A stretch of 64,000 bases of DNA, from contig NZ_AQXY01000024.1 of NCBI RefSeq assembly GCF_000376845.1, positions 20,001 to 84,000 on the forward strand, given 5' to 3'. Position numbers and translations under genes: made by a program. Positions within the stretch are counted from its first letter, which is position 1. The number at the start of each line of letters is the position of its first letter. The DNA is from Thioalkalivibrio sp. ALE14. Its GTDB lineage: Bacteria > Pseudomonadota > Gammaproteobacteria > Ectothiorhodospirales > Ectothiorhodospiraceae. Of this stretch, positions 1 to 10,365 are shown one piece after another. The notes under the pieces were generated by a model. It was not told the origin of the DNA, did no database searches, and worked only from the letters and a program-made list of their open reading frames with translations.

Positions 1-630
<630 letters not shown>

Positions 631-739
631 ATAACACCCAAAGTGTTGGTGGTCTCGTCTGACACATCACGAAGTACACAAGCCTAGAATGCATTCCGAA
701 TTCAGATGACATGGTCGCAACCGTGTGATCTGGCCAGTT

Positions 740-859
740 TGTCTGGCGGCAATAGCGAGTAGGAACCACCCGATCCCATCCCGAACTCGGAAGTGAAACT
801 GCTCTGCGCCGATGGTAGTGTGGGGCCTCCCCATGTGAGAGTAGGTCACCGCCAGGCAT
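740..859 (+). rRNA. rrf: 5S ribosomal RNA
   Basis: This 120-nt stretch has the 5S hallmarks: complementary ends (GTCTGGCGGC against GCCAGGCA), the conserved CCGAACTCGGAAGTGAAAC loop region and the GCGCCGATGGTAGTGTGGGG segment. It lies 109 nt after the 23S end, with no tRNA between them, and is followed at once by the operon terminator. Confidence 0.97.
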
Positions 860-867
860 TGATCCGA

Positions 868-905
868 AGCCCGGCTCCCAATTTGGGGGTCGGGCTTTTT
901 TTATG
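868..905 (+). terminator. rho-independent terminator of the rrn operon
   Basis: The arms AGCCCGGCTCCC and GGGGGTCGGGCT pair over 12 positions (two of them G-T) around an AATTT loop, and a run of seven or more T follows. It starts a few bases after 5S rRNA. Confidence 0.93.
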
Positions 906-956
906 CCTGGTGGTCGGGCAACCTGTTCGCGCATGGTGCCCCCACGGGAGGGGCAC

Positions 957-1196
957 ATGCGTTTTGAGGGTCAAGGTGAAGGAGCTTCTGTGCGAGGCAA
1001 GCGAACAGATGGCGGGCTGGTGATTGTGGGTCTTGTTCTACTGGGGATTGGGCTGTATGCGATCTTCGGCGGGCAACTGGCCTTTACCCCGATTGCGCCG
1101 CGCGAGGGTGCGGGCTTTGGGGGGCCTCTGGCGACGATCATCGGCGTCGCGTTCGTCATTGGTGGTCTGTACTTCCTGCGCGAATCCCGGCGGTAG
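957..1196 (+). CDS. small two-helix membrane protein, unknown function
   Basis: A 79-residue product. The ATG at 957 is preferred because a GGGAGGGG ribosome-binding site lies just upstream; an earlier start at 903 would run into the rrn terminator T-tract. Two hydrophobic segments are visible, one around GLVIVGLVLLGIGLYAIFGG and one around LATIIGVAFVIGGLYFL, with a charged RESRR tail, so an inner-membrane protein is likely. I do not recognise the family. It stands alone between the rRNA operon and the leftward MBL gene. The 128 bp between them holds nothing I can identify. Confidence 0.55.
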   Translation: MRFEGQGEGASVRGKRTDGGLVIVGLVLLGIGLYAIFGGQLAFTPIAPREGAGFGGPLATIIGVAFVIGGLYFLRESRR

Positions 1197-1324
1197 GCTG
1201 GAACCTCGGGGATGCGATCCCCAAGAGGGCCAGGCTGGTGATGCAAGATAGTGTGCTTGGGAGTGGGCAGGACTGAGGAGTGCCAGCGAAGAAGAGGCTG
1301 GGCGTGGGGAGACGATCGCGAGGC

Positions 1325-2095
1325 TCAACAGGGTGCCGTGGTGCGCCAGTCAAAGCCTGTGTCTTGGGTGGCGATCGTGGTCTCGGCCGGATCGCAGTTC
1401 AGACCGGCCGCAAGCGCCTGGCGTGCGAGTTCCTCGTGGTTGTTGTCGCTGGAGAGGTGCATGCCCACGACGTGCCGGAGTCGCGCGCGGTCGATCTGGT
1501 TCAGGAGGCTGGTGGCGGCGTGGTTTGGAAGGTGGCCGTACCCGCCACCAATGCGCCGTTTGAGTGAGGCCGGGTAGCGTCCTGCGGCCAGCATCGCCGG
1601 GTCGTGGTTGCACTCGAGCAACAGCGCATCCGCGCCGTTGGCTATTTCGACCATGTGCGGCGAGATGTGACCCGCGTCGGTCATCAGGACCAGCCGGTGG
1701 TCGCCGTCCGAAAACGCGAACTGGGTTGGCTCTCGCGAGTCATGCGGCACCGTGAACGGCTGGATCCATGCGTCGTCGATGTCCAGCGGCGCATCCGCCG
1801 TGATTTCCTGGACGTGGGCGAAGCCGTCGTCGCGGGCGGCGAGCCGGGTACCGGGGCTGGTAAAGACGGTCAGGTCGTAGCGCCGGGATAACGGGGCGGC
1901 CGCACCAATGTGGTCGGCATGTTCATGGGTGACCAGGACCGCTGTGAGGTCGCTTGGCGCCAGATCGACCCGGGCCATGCGGCGCTCGAGTTCCTGTATG
2001 GAGAAGCCGCAGTCCACCAGTAGACGGGTGGAGCCGATCTCCACGATCAGGGCATTGCCCGAACTGCCGCTGCCAAGGGAGCAGAAGCGGATCAT
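1325..2095 (-). CDS. MBL-fold metallo-hydrolase, YycJ/WalJ type
   Basis: A 256-residue cytosolic metallo-beta-lactamase-fold hydrolase. The metal-binding motif HEHADH is at residues 57-62, with further metal ligands likely in MTDAGH (around 145) and GMHLSSDNNH (around 215). Length and the N-terminal SLGSGSSGNA signature match the WalJ/YycJ group, a set of putative exonuclease-like hydrolases. The substrate is not known from sequence. It is last in the leftward run dapA-bamC-this gene, with 24 bp to bamC, so it is probably co-transcribed. Confidence 0.85.
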   Translation of the reverse strand: MIRFCSLGSGSSGNALIVEIGSTRLLVDCGFSIQELERRMARVDLAPSDLTAVLVTHEHADHIGAAAPLSRRYDLTVFTSPGTRLAARDDGFAHVQEITADAPLDIDDAWIQPFTVPHDSREPTQFAFSDGDHRLVLMTDAGHISPHMVEIANGADALLLECNHDPAMLAAGRYPASLKRRIGGGYGHLPNHAATSLLNQIDRARLRHVVGMHLSSDNNHEELARQALAAGLNCDPAETTIATQDTGFDWRTTAPC

Positions 2096-2119
2096 GGTGT
2101 GGGTCGCCCGGCTGCGCGC

Positions 2120-3286
2120 TTAGCGGAGGATCTGCTGCTCGATCCGCTCCAGGACGAACTCGGCATCGCGGCGGCGCAGGGAGTCGCCTTCAATGTCGCG
2201 CGCCTCGATGCGCAGGTCACCGTCCCCGATATCGCTTAGCCGCACCTGATAGCGCTCGTTCTCGCGCCGGTCGCCACCGCGGCCGAAGATGCGGCTGAAG
2301 AACCCGCCGCGTTCGCCTTCGCCCACCACGTCGGGCCGATAGGTGACTTCGAATGTCCCGGTATTGCGGTCCTGTTCGTCAACCAGCAGGCCGGCGCGAT
2401 CGAGGAGGGTACCCATCCGGGACCACATACGATCGAAATCGCTGCCTATGACCAGCACCGGCTGGCCTTCGTGGTCCGTCTGGTGCAGTTCGGTGGGGCG
2501 GTCGCCTGGCGTTTCAGCGACCCGGGTGCCGCCTTCGGGCATCTCGCCGGTGGCGAGGAAGACCCGCAGGCGATTGAGCATCTCGGCCTCGAGTTCCGGG
2601 TCGGACGGCCGCATCGCCCAGCGCCAGGTCTCGCCCTCGGGTTCTTCCGATGCGCCCCGGTGGGAGATGTAGATCGCGGAGCGACCGTTTTCACGTTCCA
2701 CGCGCAGGCGGTACCTGTCGCGAGTGTTGGCGTCGTAGACGTTGCCCAGGGCGCGGGCGAAGATGTTCTGCGTCCCACGCAGCGGGATCCCGGCGCGGTC
2801 TTCGGCCCATTCGGTTTCCATGATGCCGACCTGCGGCTCGTTCCGCTCCAGACGAAGGTTCTGGCTGTCCCAGAAGGCCGTCAGGCGATCCCAGAGCTCC
2901 TCGGGGGTGGCCTCGACGCTCAGCCAGCGGACGCTGCCCTCCCGCATCAGCTCGACCTCGGCGGTCTCCGGAAGCACTCGTGCGTCGCTGCGGACCGGGG
3001 CGGTGGTGCCCGCGGGCTGGCGCTGCTGCTGGCGGGCGGCGGAATCCTGTTGCATCTCGCGGGCGCTGACCCGTTCGCCCGGTGCATCCGGGATGCGGTA
3101 GGCGCGCTCGCTGTCGGGCGCGATCAGGTCCGGCGGGACCTCGAGGTTGTCCATCTGCCGGCTCATCTCGTACTCGGGGCCGGACTGGCGATCGCCCGAG
3201 GTCGAACACCCGGCGATGGCCAGCCCCGTGGCCAGGGCAAGGGCAGTGCGGGTCGCGTGGCGATGGAGCTTGGCAGACTGTTTCAT
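2120..3286 (-). CDS. bamC: outer membrane assembly lipoprotein BamC
   Basis: A 388-residue lipoprotein subunit of the BAM complex, which inserts beta-barrel proteins into the outer membrane. The start at 3286 gives a clean lipoprotein signal ending in the lipobox IAGC. After it comes the disordered DNLEVPPDLIAPDSERAY segment that binds BamD in E. coli, then two helix-grip domains. It sits 8 bp downstream of dapA, the E. coli arrangement (the gene was first called nlpB or dapX). An upstream extension without a signal peptide is rejected. Confidence 0.93.
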   Translation of the reverse strand: MKQSAKLHRHATRTALALATGLAIAGCSTSGDRQSGPEYEMSRQMDNLEVPPDLIAPDSERAYRIPDAPGERVSAREMQQDSAARQQQRQPAGTTAPVRSDARVLPETAEVELMREGSVRWLSVEATPEELWDRLTAFWDSQNLRLERNEPQVGIMETEWAEDRAGIPLRGTQNIFARALGNVYDANTRDRYRLRVERENGRSAIYISHRGASEEPEGETWRWAMRPSDPELEAEMLNRLRVFLATGEMPEGGTRVAETPGDRPTELHQTDHEGQPVLVIGSDFDRMWSRMGTLLDRAGLLVDEQDRNTGTFEVTYRPDVVGEGERGGFFSRIFGRGGDRRENERYQVRLSDIGDGDLRIEARDIEGDSLRRRDAEFVLERIEQQILR

Positions 3287-3294
3287 GTCGGGGT

Positions 3295-4173
3295 TCAGAC
3301 CTCTATGCCGGCCTGACGCATGGCGTCCAGGACCGGCGCATGGAAGGGTTCGGACAGCGGAGTCAGAGGCAGGCGGATGCCTTCCTCCATGAGCCCCATG
3401 CGATGCAGTGCCCATTTGACCGGGATCGGATTGGCCTCGAGGAACAGGGCCGAGTGCAGGCCGTCCAGCTGACGGTTGATCTCGCGCGCCTCGTCGGAGC
3501 GGCCCTCGCGCACGGCGCGGCACATGGCCGCCATCAGCCGGGGGGCCACGTTCGCGGTGACGGAGATGATCCCGTGGCCACCCGCGAGCAGGAAGGCGAG
3601 TCCGTTGCCGTCATCGCCGCTGTACAGGTCCATCCGATTGCCGACCCGGGCGACCAGCTCGGCGGTGCGCTCGTTGCTGGCGGTGGCTTCCTTGATCCCG
3701 ATGATGTTCGGGATGTCGGCCAGGCGTTCCACCGTCTCGGGGAGCAGATCCACCGCGGTCCGGCCGGGTACGTTGTACAGGATCTGCGGGATGTCGACCG
3801 CCTCGGCGATGGCCTTGTGATGCAGATAAAGGCCTTCCTGGGTCGGCTTGTTGTAGTACGGCGACACCAGCAGGCAGGCATCTGCGCCGCCTTCCTTCGC
3901 GCAGCGGGTCAGGGCGATGGCCTCGCGGGTGGAATTCGCGCCGGTGCCCGCGATCACGGGGAGTCGCCCGCCCACGGTCTTCACCGTATGGGCGATGGCC
4001 TCGCAGTGCTCGTCGAAATCGAGGGTCGCGGATTCGCCGGTCGTGCCGACCGCGACAATGGCATCGGTGCCGGCCTCGATGTGGAATTCCAGGAGCCGAT
4101 CCAGCGCGGGCCAGTCCAGGCTGCCGTCCGCGTGCATCGGGGTCGCCAGTGCGACCATGCTGCCTTGAAACAT
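3295..4173 (-). CDS. dapA: 4-hydroxy-tetrahydrodipicolinate synthase DapA
   Basis: A 292-residue class I aldolase that condenses pyruvate with aspartate semialdehyde, the first committed step to diaminopimelate and lysine. The catalytic residues are in place: T44 and T45 in VGTTGES, Y133 in LYNVPGRT and Schiff-base K161 in GIKEAT. The ATG at 4173 is preceded by GGAGGAG at good spacing; a start five codons earlier is less likely. It is the first gene of the leftward dapA-bamC-MBL run and is divergent from gcvR. Confidence 0.97.
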   Translation of the reverse strand: MFQGSMVALATPMHADGSLDWPALDRLLEFHIEAGTDAIVAVGTTGESATLDFDEHCEAIAHTVKTVGGRLPVIAGTGANSTREAIALTRCAKEGGADACLLVSPYYNKPTQEGLYLHHKAIAEAVDIPQILYNVPGRTAVDLLPETVERLADIPNIIGIKEATASNERTAELVARVGNRMDLYSGDDGNGLAFLLAGGHGIISVTANVAPRLMAAMCRAVREGRSDEAREINRQLDGLHSALFLEANPIPVKWALHRMGLMEEGIRLPLTPLSEPFHAPVLDAMRQAGIEV

Positions 4174-4401
4174 CGACTCCTCCAACAACGGGAATGGTGC
4201 AGTCTAACGGGCGGGTGACAAGGCATTCAAGATTCCCGGCCCCGCGGTCGTACTGACCGCCGGTTTCGGGCGCCATGCCGCCGTTGGCGCCGCCGGGGCA
4301 AGGTGGTATGTTGCGAGCCATCATGCCTGTTGCCGCTTTCATGCCAAGCCCCATCGGGCGACTGCCCGCCCCCGGCCCCGCGAGCAGCCGGCAGGTGGCG
4401 T

Positions 4402-4956
4402 ATGGCTGAAGTGGTTGGCGCGGGTGCTCACACCCACCTGATCCTCAACCTGATCGGACCGGACCAACCCGGTCTGGTCTCCAGTGTGACGCGCGTAATC
4501 GTCGATACCGGCTGCAATCTCGAATCCAGCCGGATCACGGTCGTGGGCGGCTATTGCTGCATGGCCCTCAGTGCCAGCGGCAACTGGAAGACCCTGGGCA
4601 CGCTGGAATCGCGCCTGGAGCGCCTGGAGGCGGAGATGGGCCTGGTCGTGGTGGCCCGTCGTGGCCCCCTCGAGGAGCGCCCCGAGGCGGCCATGCCCTA
4701 TGCCGTGGACGCGGTGGCGCTGGACGCCCCGGGCCTGCTGAATGCCCTGGCCGACTTCTTCACCAGTCGCGGCGTCAATCTGCGTGACGTCCAGACCCGG
4801 GTCTATATCGCCCAGCAGACCGGGGCGCGCATGTTCGCGGCCAACATGGTGGTGGACATCCCCGCGGGACAGCACCTTGCCAGTCTGCGTGGCGAATTCA
4901 TGGATTTTTGTGACGAACTGAACGTGGATGGTGTGCTGGACCCGATCAAGGCCTGA
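4402..4956 (+). CDS. gcvR: GcvR-like protein with two ACT domains
   Basis: A 184-residue protein with two ACT domains, the first around residues 11-85 (LILNLIGPDQPGLVSSVTRV) and the second around 98-175 (DAVALDAPGLLNALADFF). This is the build of GcvR, which in E. coli binds glycine and restrains the activator GcvA of the glycine cleavage genes. The dapA/gcvR divergent pair followed by bcp is also the enterobacterial order. No GcvA gene is in this window, so the regulatory target is inferred. Confidence 0.85.
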   Translation: MAEVVGAGAHTHLILNLIGPDQPGLVSSVTRVIVDTGCNLESSRITVVGGYCCMALSASGNWKTLGTLESRLERLEAEMGLVVVARRGPLEERPEAAMPYAVDAVALDAPGLLNALADFFTSRGVNLRDVQTRVYIAQQTGARMFAANMVVDIPAGQHLASLRGEFMDFCDELNVDGVLDPIKA

Positions 4957-5028
4957 TGTGGCCGGGCCTTTCGCGTCGCAGTCCACGCATTGCCACCTTA
5001 AGTTTCACGATTCGAGGAGAAACGCCTG

Positions 5029-5505
5029 ATGAGCATCGCAATCGACCAGCCCGTTCCCGCCGACCTGTGCGTCCCGGCGACCAGCGACCAGACTCTGGGG
5101 CCGGCCGACTTCAAGGGCCGTATCGTGGTCCTGTACTTCTACCCCAAGGACAGCACGCCGGGCTGTACCAACGAGAGCCGTGACTTCGCCGCCAACCTGG
5201 ATGCCTTCGATGCGGCCGGGGCCGTGATCCTTGGCGTGTCGCGCGACAGCGTGAAGAGTCACGAGAATTTCCGCACCAAGCAGGAACTGCCATTCGACCT
5301 GTTGAGCGATGGCGACGAGACGCTGTGCAACGCCTTCGATGTCATCAAGATGAAAAACATGTATGGCAAGCAGGTACGAGGCATCGAGCGCTCCACATTC
5401 CTGATCGATGCCGACGGCGTGCTGCGCAAGGAGTGGCGCAAGGTGAAGGTGCCGGGGCACGTGGACGAGGTCCTCGCCACGGTGCGCGAACTCGCCGGGA
5501 GCTGA
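5029..5505 (+). CDS. bcp: peroxiredoxin, Bcp/PrxQ family
   Basis: A 158-residue thiol peroxidase that reduces hydrogen peroxide and organic peroxides using thioredoxin or a similar donor. The peroxidatic cysteine is in STPGCTNES around residue 46. In most Bcp/PrxQ proteins a resolving cysteine follows five residues later; here that position is not cysteine, so a one-cysteine mechanism is likely. An AGGAGAAA site precedes the ATG. It lies between gcvR and phoH on the same strand. Confidence 0.94.
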   Translation: MSIAIDQPVPADLCVPATSDQTLGPADFKGRIVVLYFYPKDSTPGCTNESRDFAANLDAFDAAGAVILGVSRDSVKSHENFRTKQELPFDLLSDGDETLCNAFDVIKMKNMYGKQVRGIERSTFLIDADGVLRKEWRKVKVPGHVDEVLATVRELAGS

Positions 5506-5536
5506 CCCCTTTCCCTATCCCCGTTCCGGAGGCGCC

Positions 5537-6955
5537 ATGACCGCGACCGACCAGGATCCGAAACGCCTGCTTGTCCTGGACACCAACGTCCTGATGCACG
5601 ACCCGACGGCGCTGTTCCGCTTCAAGGAACACGACATCTTCCTGCCGATGGTCGTGCTCGAGGAGCTCGACCGGGGCAAGAAGGGGGTTTCCGAGGTCGC
5701 GCGCAATGTGCGCCAGGTCTCGCGCTTCATCGATGAACTGACCACCGGCGCCCTGCACGAGCAGATCGCCGCCGGGCTGCCGCTGCAGGCGGACTCCCTC
5801 AGCGAGTCGACCTTCGCCCCCACCGGGCGCCTGTTCTTCCAGACGCGCAACCTCGCCTCCACCCTGCCGTCCTCGCTACCAGGCTCCTCGGCCGACAACG
5901 ACATCCTCGCCACCGCCCAGGCCCTGAAGACAGAATACCCCGACACCCCGGTCACGCTGGTGTCCAAGGACATCAATCTGCGCATCAAGGCCGCGGTGAT
6001 CGGCCTGCACGCGGAGGACTACTACAACGACCAGGTGCTGGACGACGTCAGCCTGCTGTTCTCCGGCATGACCGAATTGCCGGAGGACTTCTGGGAGACG
6101 CACGGGTCCAGGATGGACTCCTGGCAGGAATCCGGCCGCACGTATTATCGCGTGACCGGCCCGCTGGTCGGCGAGTGGCAGCCGAACCAGTTCGTCTACC
6201 GAGAGGGCGAGAACCCGCTATCCGCGATCGTGCTGGAGATTGACCAGCCGAACGAGTCGGCGGTGATCGAGCTGGTCGACGACTACATGACCCCCCGCCA
6301 CAGCGTCTGGGGCATCAATGCTCGCAACCGCGAACAGAATTACGCCCTGAACCTGCTGATGGACCCGGAGGTGGATTTCGTCTCGCTGCTGGGCGCCGCC
6401 GGCACCGGCAAGACGCTGCTGACCCTGGCCGCCGGGTTGGCGCAGACTCTGGAAGACAATACCTACAAGGAGATCATCATGACCCGGGTCACGGTCCCGG
6501 TGGGCGAGGACATCGGCTTCCTGCCCGGGACCGAAGAGGAAAAGATGACCCCGTGGATGGGGGCCCTGATGGACAACCTCGAGGTGCTGGCCAAGTCCGA
6601 GGGCGCCGGTGACTGGGGGCGCGCGGCGACCAACGACGTGCTGACCAGCCGCATCAAGATCCGCTCGCTGAACTTCATGCGCGGGCGCACTTTCCTCAAC
6701 CGCTACATCATCCTCGACGAGGCCCAGAACCTGACCTCCAAGCAGATGAAGACCCTGATCACCCGCGCCGGGCCGGGGACCAAGGTGGTGGCGCTGGGCA
6801 ACATCGCGCAGATCGACACCCCGTATCTGACCGAGACTTCCAGCGGGCTAACCTATGTAGTGGACCGGTTCCGCAACTGGACCCACAGCGGACACATCAC
6901 GCTGACCCGCGGGGAGCGCTCGCGGCTCGCGGATTACGCCTCGAATCACTTGTAG
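5537..6955 (+). CDS. PIN-PhoH2 family protein
   Basis: A 472-residue protein with an N-terminal PIN nuclease domain (LLVLDTNVLMHD, residues 11-22, with acidic residues continuing to about 160) and a C-terminal PhoH-type ATPase (Walker A GAAGTGKT at 286-293, Walker B-like ILDEAQN near 395). PIN-PhoH fusions are RNA-acting helicase/nuclease-type proteins; the physiological role is not settled. The ATG at 5537 follows a CGGAGGCGCC site 32 bp after bcp, suggesting one transcript. Confidence 0.92.
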   Translation: MTATDQDPKRLLVLDTNVLMHDPTALFRFKEHDIFLPMVVLEELDRGKKGVSEVARNVRQVSRFIDELTTGALHEQIAAGLPLQADSLSESTFAPTGRLFFQTRNLASTLPSSLPGSSADNDILATAQALKTEYPDTPVTLVSKDINLRIKAAVIGLHAEDYYNDQVLDDVSLLFSGMTELPEDFWETHGSRMDSWQESGRTYYRVTGPLVGEWQPNQFVYREGENPLSAIVLEIDQPNESAVIELVDDYMTPRHSVWGINARNREQNYALNLLMDPEVDFVSLLGAAGTGKTLLTLAAGLAQTLEDNTYKEIIMTRVTVPVGEDIGFLPGTEEEKMTPWMGALMDNLEVLAKSEGAGDWGRAATNDVLTSRIKIRSLNFMRGRTFLNRYIILDEAQNLTSKQMKTLITRAGPGTKVVALGNIAQIDTPYLTETSSGLTYVVDRFRNWTHSGHITLTRGERSRLADYASNHL

Positions 6956-6971
6956 GGTTCGGGTTTCCCCC

Positions 6972-7083
6972 CGTCATTGCGAGGAGCCGAAGGCGACGCG
7001 GCAACCTCCATCCGGAACCACCAGGCCCTAGCTCGTTGCCAGCTTCGGGAGATTGCCGCGTCGCTGCGTTCCTCGCAATGACG
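6972..7083. repeat. palindromic repeat with CGTCATTGCGAGGA ends
   Basis: An imperfect inverted repeat. The left arm (6972-7008) begins CGTCATTGCGAGGA and the right arm (7049-7083) ends TCCTCGCAATGACG, with matching inner parts GACGCGGCAA and TTGCCGCGTC. It fills the convergent junction between phoH and queD and could form a long hairpin in either transcript. Elements with these ends are common palindromic repeats in many bacterial genomes. Confidence 0.8.
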
Positions 7084-7119
7084 GTGCTATTGGCGGGGCG
7101 CGGGGGGGCGAATGGGGCG

Positions 7120-7503
7120 TCAGCCGTCCTCGCTGTAGCGCACGCAGGCGCGGTCGGTCTCCCACAGGGTCAGGGCGTGCATGCGCAGGCCCGGGCGGTT
7201 GAGGCGCCCGGCCATCTCGCGGAAGAACCACTGGGCGATGTTCTCGGCCGTCGGGTTGACCGTGTCGAACGGCGGGACGTCGTTCAGGTAGCGGTGGTCC
7301 AGCTGCCCGGCGATCTCGCGCGCGGCGGTCTTGACCACCTTGAAGTCCACCGCCATGCCGGAATCGTCCAGGGTCTCGGCCTGGACCTCGGCCTCCACCT
7401 TCCAGTTGTGCCCGTGCATGTTCGCGCATTGCCCCGGGTAGTCGCGCAGGGTATGCGCGGAGGCAAAGTCGGTCAGGACGCGGAGGGTATAACGGGCACT
7501 CAT
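7120..7503 (-). CDS. queD: 6-carboxy-tetrahydropterin synthase QueD
   Basis: A 127-residue enzyme of the PTPS/QueD family, which converts dihydroneopterin triphosphate to 6-carboxy-5,6,7,8-tetrahydropterin in the queuosine and 7-deazaguanine pathway. Zinc ligands are H17, H30 and H32, the last two in CANMHGHNW, where C26 is the catalytic cysteine spaced as in QueD. DHRYLND follows mid-protein. It is last in the leftward xseB-ispA-dxs-queD run, 43 bp after dxs. No other queuosine gene is present here. Confidence 0.92.
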   Translation of the reverse strand: MSARYTLRVLTDFASAHTLRDYPGQCANMHGHNWKVEAEVQAETLDDSGMAVDFKVVKTAAREIAGQLDHRYLNDVPPFDTVNPTAENIAQWFFREMAGRLNRPGLRMHALTLWETDRACVRYSEDG

Positions 7504-7546
7504 GGATCGATTCCGGCTAGCGCGACCGTCGCGGCCGCGGGGATGT

Positions 7547-9448
7547 TCAGCCCGCGAAGCCTAGCCGGCCGCCGTCGTCCGCGCAATTCTCCTGCCCGAA
7601 GGCGTGGCGAATCGCGGCCAGGACACCCGCGGTATCGAGGCCGCAGTCGGCCAGGATCTGCTCGCGCGAGCCGTGCTCGGTGAACTGGTCCGGGATGCCC
7701 AGCACCTGGCAGGGGAGCGTCACGCCCTCGGCGGAGAGCCATTCCAGCACGGCGCTGCCGGCGCCCCCGGCGCGGGCGTGGTCCTCGAGCGTGACGAAGC
7801 CCTCGTGGCTGGCGGCCAGCTGCGCCAGCAGCCCCGTGTCCAAGGGCTTGATGAAGCGCATGTTGACCACGGTGGCATCCAGCGCCTCGCCGGCCTCCAG
7901 GGCGGTCTCCAGCAGTGCGCCAAAGCTGAGGATGGCCAGGCCCCGGCCCTCGCGAACCACTTCGGCGCGGCCGACCGGCAGGGTCTCCAGGTCTTCGGGG
8001 CCGCCTTCCGGCAGCTCGCCGGGCCCGCCGCCGCGCGGGTAGCGTACCGCTGCCGGGCCGTTGTGGGCGTATCCGGTGGAGAGCATCTGGCGGCACTCGC
8101 GCTCGCTGGCCGGTGCCATCAAGAGCATGTTCGGGACCGTGCGCAGCAGCGCGGTATCGAAGGTGCCGGCATGGGTCGGGCCGTCGGCGCCCACAATCCC
8201 GGCGCGGTCCACCGCGAACAGTACGGGCAGATTCTGCAGCGCGACGTCATGGATCACCTGGTCCATCGCCCGCTGCAGGAACGTCGAGTAGATCGCGACG
8301 ACGGGCTTCTGGCCCTCGCAGGCCATTCCGGCGGCGAGTGTGACCGCGTGCTGTTCGGCGATGCCGACGTCGAAATAGCGCCCGGGGAACTGCTCCGAGA
8401 ATGTTACCAGGCCGGAGCCCTCGCGCATCGCCGGCGTGATGCCCAGCAGGCGCTCGTCGGCCGTGGCCTGGTCGCACAGCCACTGGCTGAAGATGTCGGT
8501 ATAGCTGGGGGCCTTCGGACCGGACGGGGCAAGACCATTTTCCGGCTCGAACTTGGACACGCCGTGGTAGCGGCAGGGGTCTTCCTCGGCCGGCGCGTAG
8601 CCCTGGCCCTTGCGCGTGACCACGTGCAGCAGCTGGGGGCCCTGGGTGGTGCGCAGGTTCTTCAGGATCGAGGTCAGCCCGTTGACGTCGTGCCCGTCCA
8701 CCGGGCCGAAGTAGCGAAAGCCCAGTTCCTCGAACAGCGTCCCGGGCACGAACATGCCCTTCATGTGTTCCTCGGCGCGCTGGGCGAAGGCCTTCATTGG
8801 CGGCACGAATTCCAGCATGCGCTTGGAGCCCTCGCGCACCGAGCTGTACAGCGGGCCGGACAGCAACCGGGTGAAGTACTGGTTCAGCGCGCCGACGTTG
8901 GGCGAGATCGACATGTCGTTGTCGTTCAGGATCACCAGCAGATTGCAGTCGAGATCCCCGATATGGTTCAACGCCTCGAACGCCATGCCTGCGGTCATCG
9001 CCCCGTCGCCGATCACCGCGACGTGGCGCCGGTCCAGTCCCGCGTGCTTCGCCGCCAGGGCCATGCCGGCGGCGGCACTGATCGAGGTGCTGGAGTGGCC
9101 GGCCCCGAAGGCGTCGTACTCGCTCTCCGCGCGCTTGGGGAAGCCGGCCAGACCGCCGTACTGGCGCAGGCTGGCCATCCCCTCCCGGCGTCCGGTCAGA
9201 ATCTTGTGGGCGTAGGCCTGATGGCCGACGTCCCAGACGATGCGGTCATCGGGAGTGTCGAAGGCGTAGTGCAGCGCGATGGCGAGCTCCACGGTTCCCA
9301 GGTTCGCGGCCAGATGCCCGCCGGTGCGCGAGACACTCTCGATCAGGAACTGCCGCAGCTCGCCGGCCACCGCGGCGAGGTCCGAGGCCGGGCGTTCCCG
9401 CAGGTCGGCGGGCCATTCGATTGCATCCAGCAGGGGAGTGGGGGTCAT
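7547..9448 (-). CDS. dxs: 1-deoxy-D-xylulose-5-phosphate synthase
   Basis: A 633-residue thiamine-diphosphate transketolase-like enzyme that condenses pyruvate with glyceraldehyde 3-phosphate, the entry step of the MEP isoprenoid pathway. The thiamine-binding motif GDGAMTAG with the downstream NDNDMSIS is near residues 150-185, and the pyrimidine-domain sequence [11 protein letters not shown] is around 375. Length is normal for the family. The gene directly follows ispA (13 bp), a classic gammaproteobacterial order. Confidence 0.97.
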   Translation of the reverse strand: MTPTPLLDAIEWPADLRERPASDLAAVAGELRQFLIESVSRTGGHLAANLGTVELAIALHYAFDTPDDRIVWDVGHQAYAHKILTGRREGMASLRQYGGLAGFPKRAESEYDAFGAGHSSTSISAAAGMALAAKHAGLDRRHVAVIGDGAMTAGMAFEALNHIGDLDCNLLVILNDNDMSISPNVGALNQYFTRLLSGPLYSSVREGSKRMLEFVPPMKAFAQRAEEHMKGMFVPGTLFEELGFRYFGPVDGHDVNGLTSILKNLRTTQGPQLLHVVTRKGQGYAPAEEDPCRYHGVSKFEPENGLAPSGPKAPSYTDIFSQWLCDQATADERLLGITPAMREGSGLVTFSEQFPGRYFDVGIAEQHAVTLAAGMACEGQKPVVAIYSTFLQRAMDQVIHDVALQNLPVLFAVDRAGIVGADGPTHAGTFDTALLRTVPNMLLMAPASERECRQMLSTGYAHNGPAAVRYPRGGGPGELPEGGPEDLETLPVGRAEVVREGRGLAILSFGALLETALEAGEALDATVVNMRFIKPLDTGLLAQLAASHEGFVTLEDHARAGGAGSAVLEWLSAEGVTLPCQVLGIPDQFTEHGSREQILADCGLDTAGVLAAIRHAFGQENCADDGGRLGFAG

Positions 9449-9461
9449 CGCAGAGGCCGGT

Positions 9462-10361
9462 TCAATTCATGCGGTCGACGATGTAACGCGCCAGGAAGCG
9501 AAGCAAGTCCGCCTCCTGGCCGAAGGGTTGCAGTTCGGCGAGCGCCTCGTCGATCAGCGCCACCGCCCGCTCGCGCGACGCCTCCAGGCCCTGCAGCGAG
9601 GGGAAGGTGGGCTTGTGCAGGCGTGCATCGGCGCCGCAGGCCTTGCCCAGGACCTCGGGATCGCCTTCGACGTCGAGGACGTCGTCGCGGATCTGGAACG
9701 CCAGGCCGATGCATTCGGCATAGCGTGTCAGACGCCCCAGCGCCTCGGGGTCCGGTGTGCCCGCCAGGGCGCCCAGCCGGACCGAGGCGCGGATCAGGGC
9801 ACCCGTCTTGAGCCGGTGCATGCGCTCCAGCTCCGGCAGGTCGATGGGCTGGCCGCAGGCGCCGAGGTCGATCGCCTGACCGCCGGCCATGCCGTGCAGG
9901 CCGGCCGCCCCCGCCAGTTCGCGCACGGCGTGCAGCCCTGTCGCCCCGGGCAGTTCCGCCACGCCGCCGGTCAGCACGTCGAAGGCCAGCGCCTGCAGGG
10001 CGTCCCCGGCCAGAATGGCCGTGGCCTCGTCGAAGGCCTTGTGGCAGGTGGGGCGGCCGCGGCGCAGGTCGTCATCGTCCATCGCCGGCAGGTCGTCGTG
10101 GATCAGGGAGTAGACGTGGATCATCTCCACGGCCGCGGCCATTGCGTCCAGGGCCGCGTCCGGGGCGGCGGTGGTCCGTCCGGCCGCGTACACCAGTACC
10201 GGGCGCAGGCGTTTGCCACCGGACAGCGTGGCGTAGCGCATGGCCTCGATCAGGCGCGGGTCCGGGGCGCCGTCTACGGCCAGGTGGCGGTCGAGAACGG
10301 CCTCGATGCGCTGCTGGTAGTGGGACAGGGCCTGTTCGGCATCGATGGCGGTCAACGGCAT
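9462..10361 (-). CDS. ispA: (2E,6E)-farnesyl diphosphate synthase
   Basis: A 299-residue trans-prenyltransferase that makes farnesyl diphosphate from IPP and DMAPP. The first aspartate-rich region is [18 protein letters not shown] and the second is [19 protein letters not shown] near the N-terminus binds IPP. I use the ATG at 10361, 4 bp after the xseB stop. An in-frame ATG at 10379, overlapping xseB, is equally possible. Neither has a strong ribosome-binding site, so translational coupling to xseB is likely. Confidence 0.95.
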   Translation of the reverse strand: MPLTAIDAEQALSHYQQRIEAVLDRHLAVDGAPDPRLIEAMRYATLSGGKRLRPVLVYAAGRTTAAPDAALDAMAAAVEMIHVYSLIHDDLPAMDDDDLRRGRPTCHKAFDEATAILAGDALQALAFDVLTGGVAELPGATGLHAVRELAGAAGLHGMAGGQAIDLGACGQPIDLPELERMHRLKTGALIRASVRLGALAGTPDPEALGRLTRYAECIGLAFQIRDDVLDVEGDPEVLGKACGADARLHKPTFPSLQGLEASRERAVALIDEALAELQPFGQEADLLRFLARYIVDRMN

Positions 10362-10365
10362 TTCG

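Noticed and set aside
631-739. tRNA gene between 23S and 5S rRNA
   Set aside because: No cloverleaf or T-loop GTTCRA sequence with matching acceptor arms could be found in the spacer.
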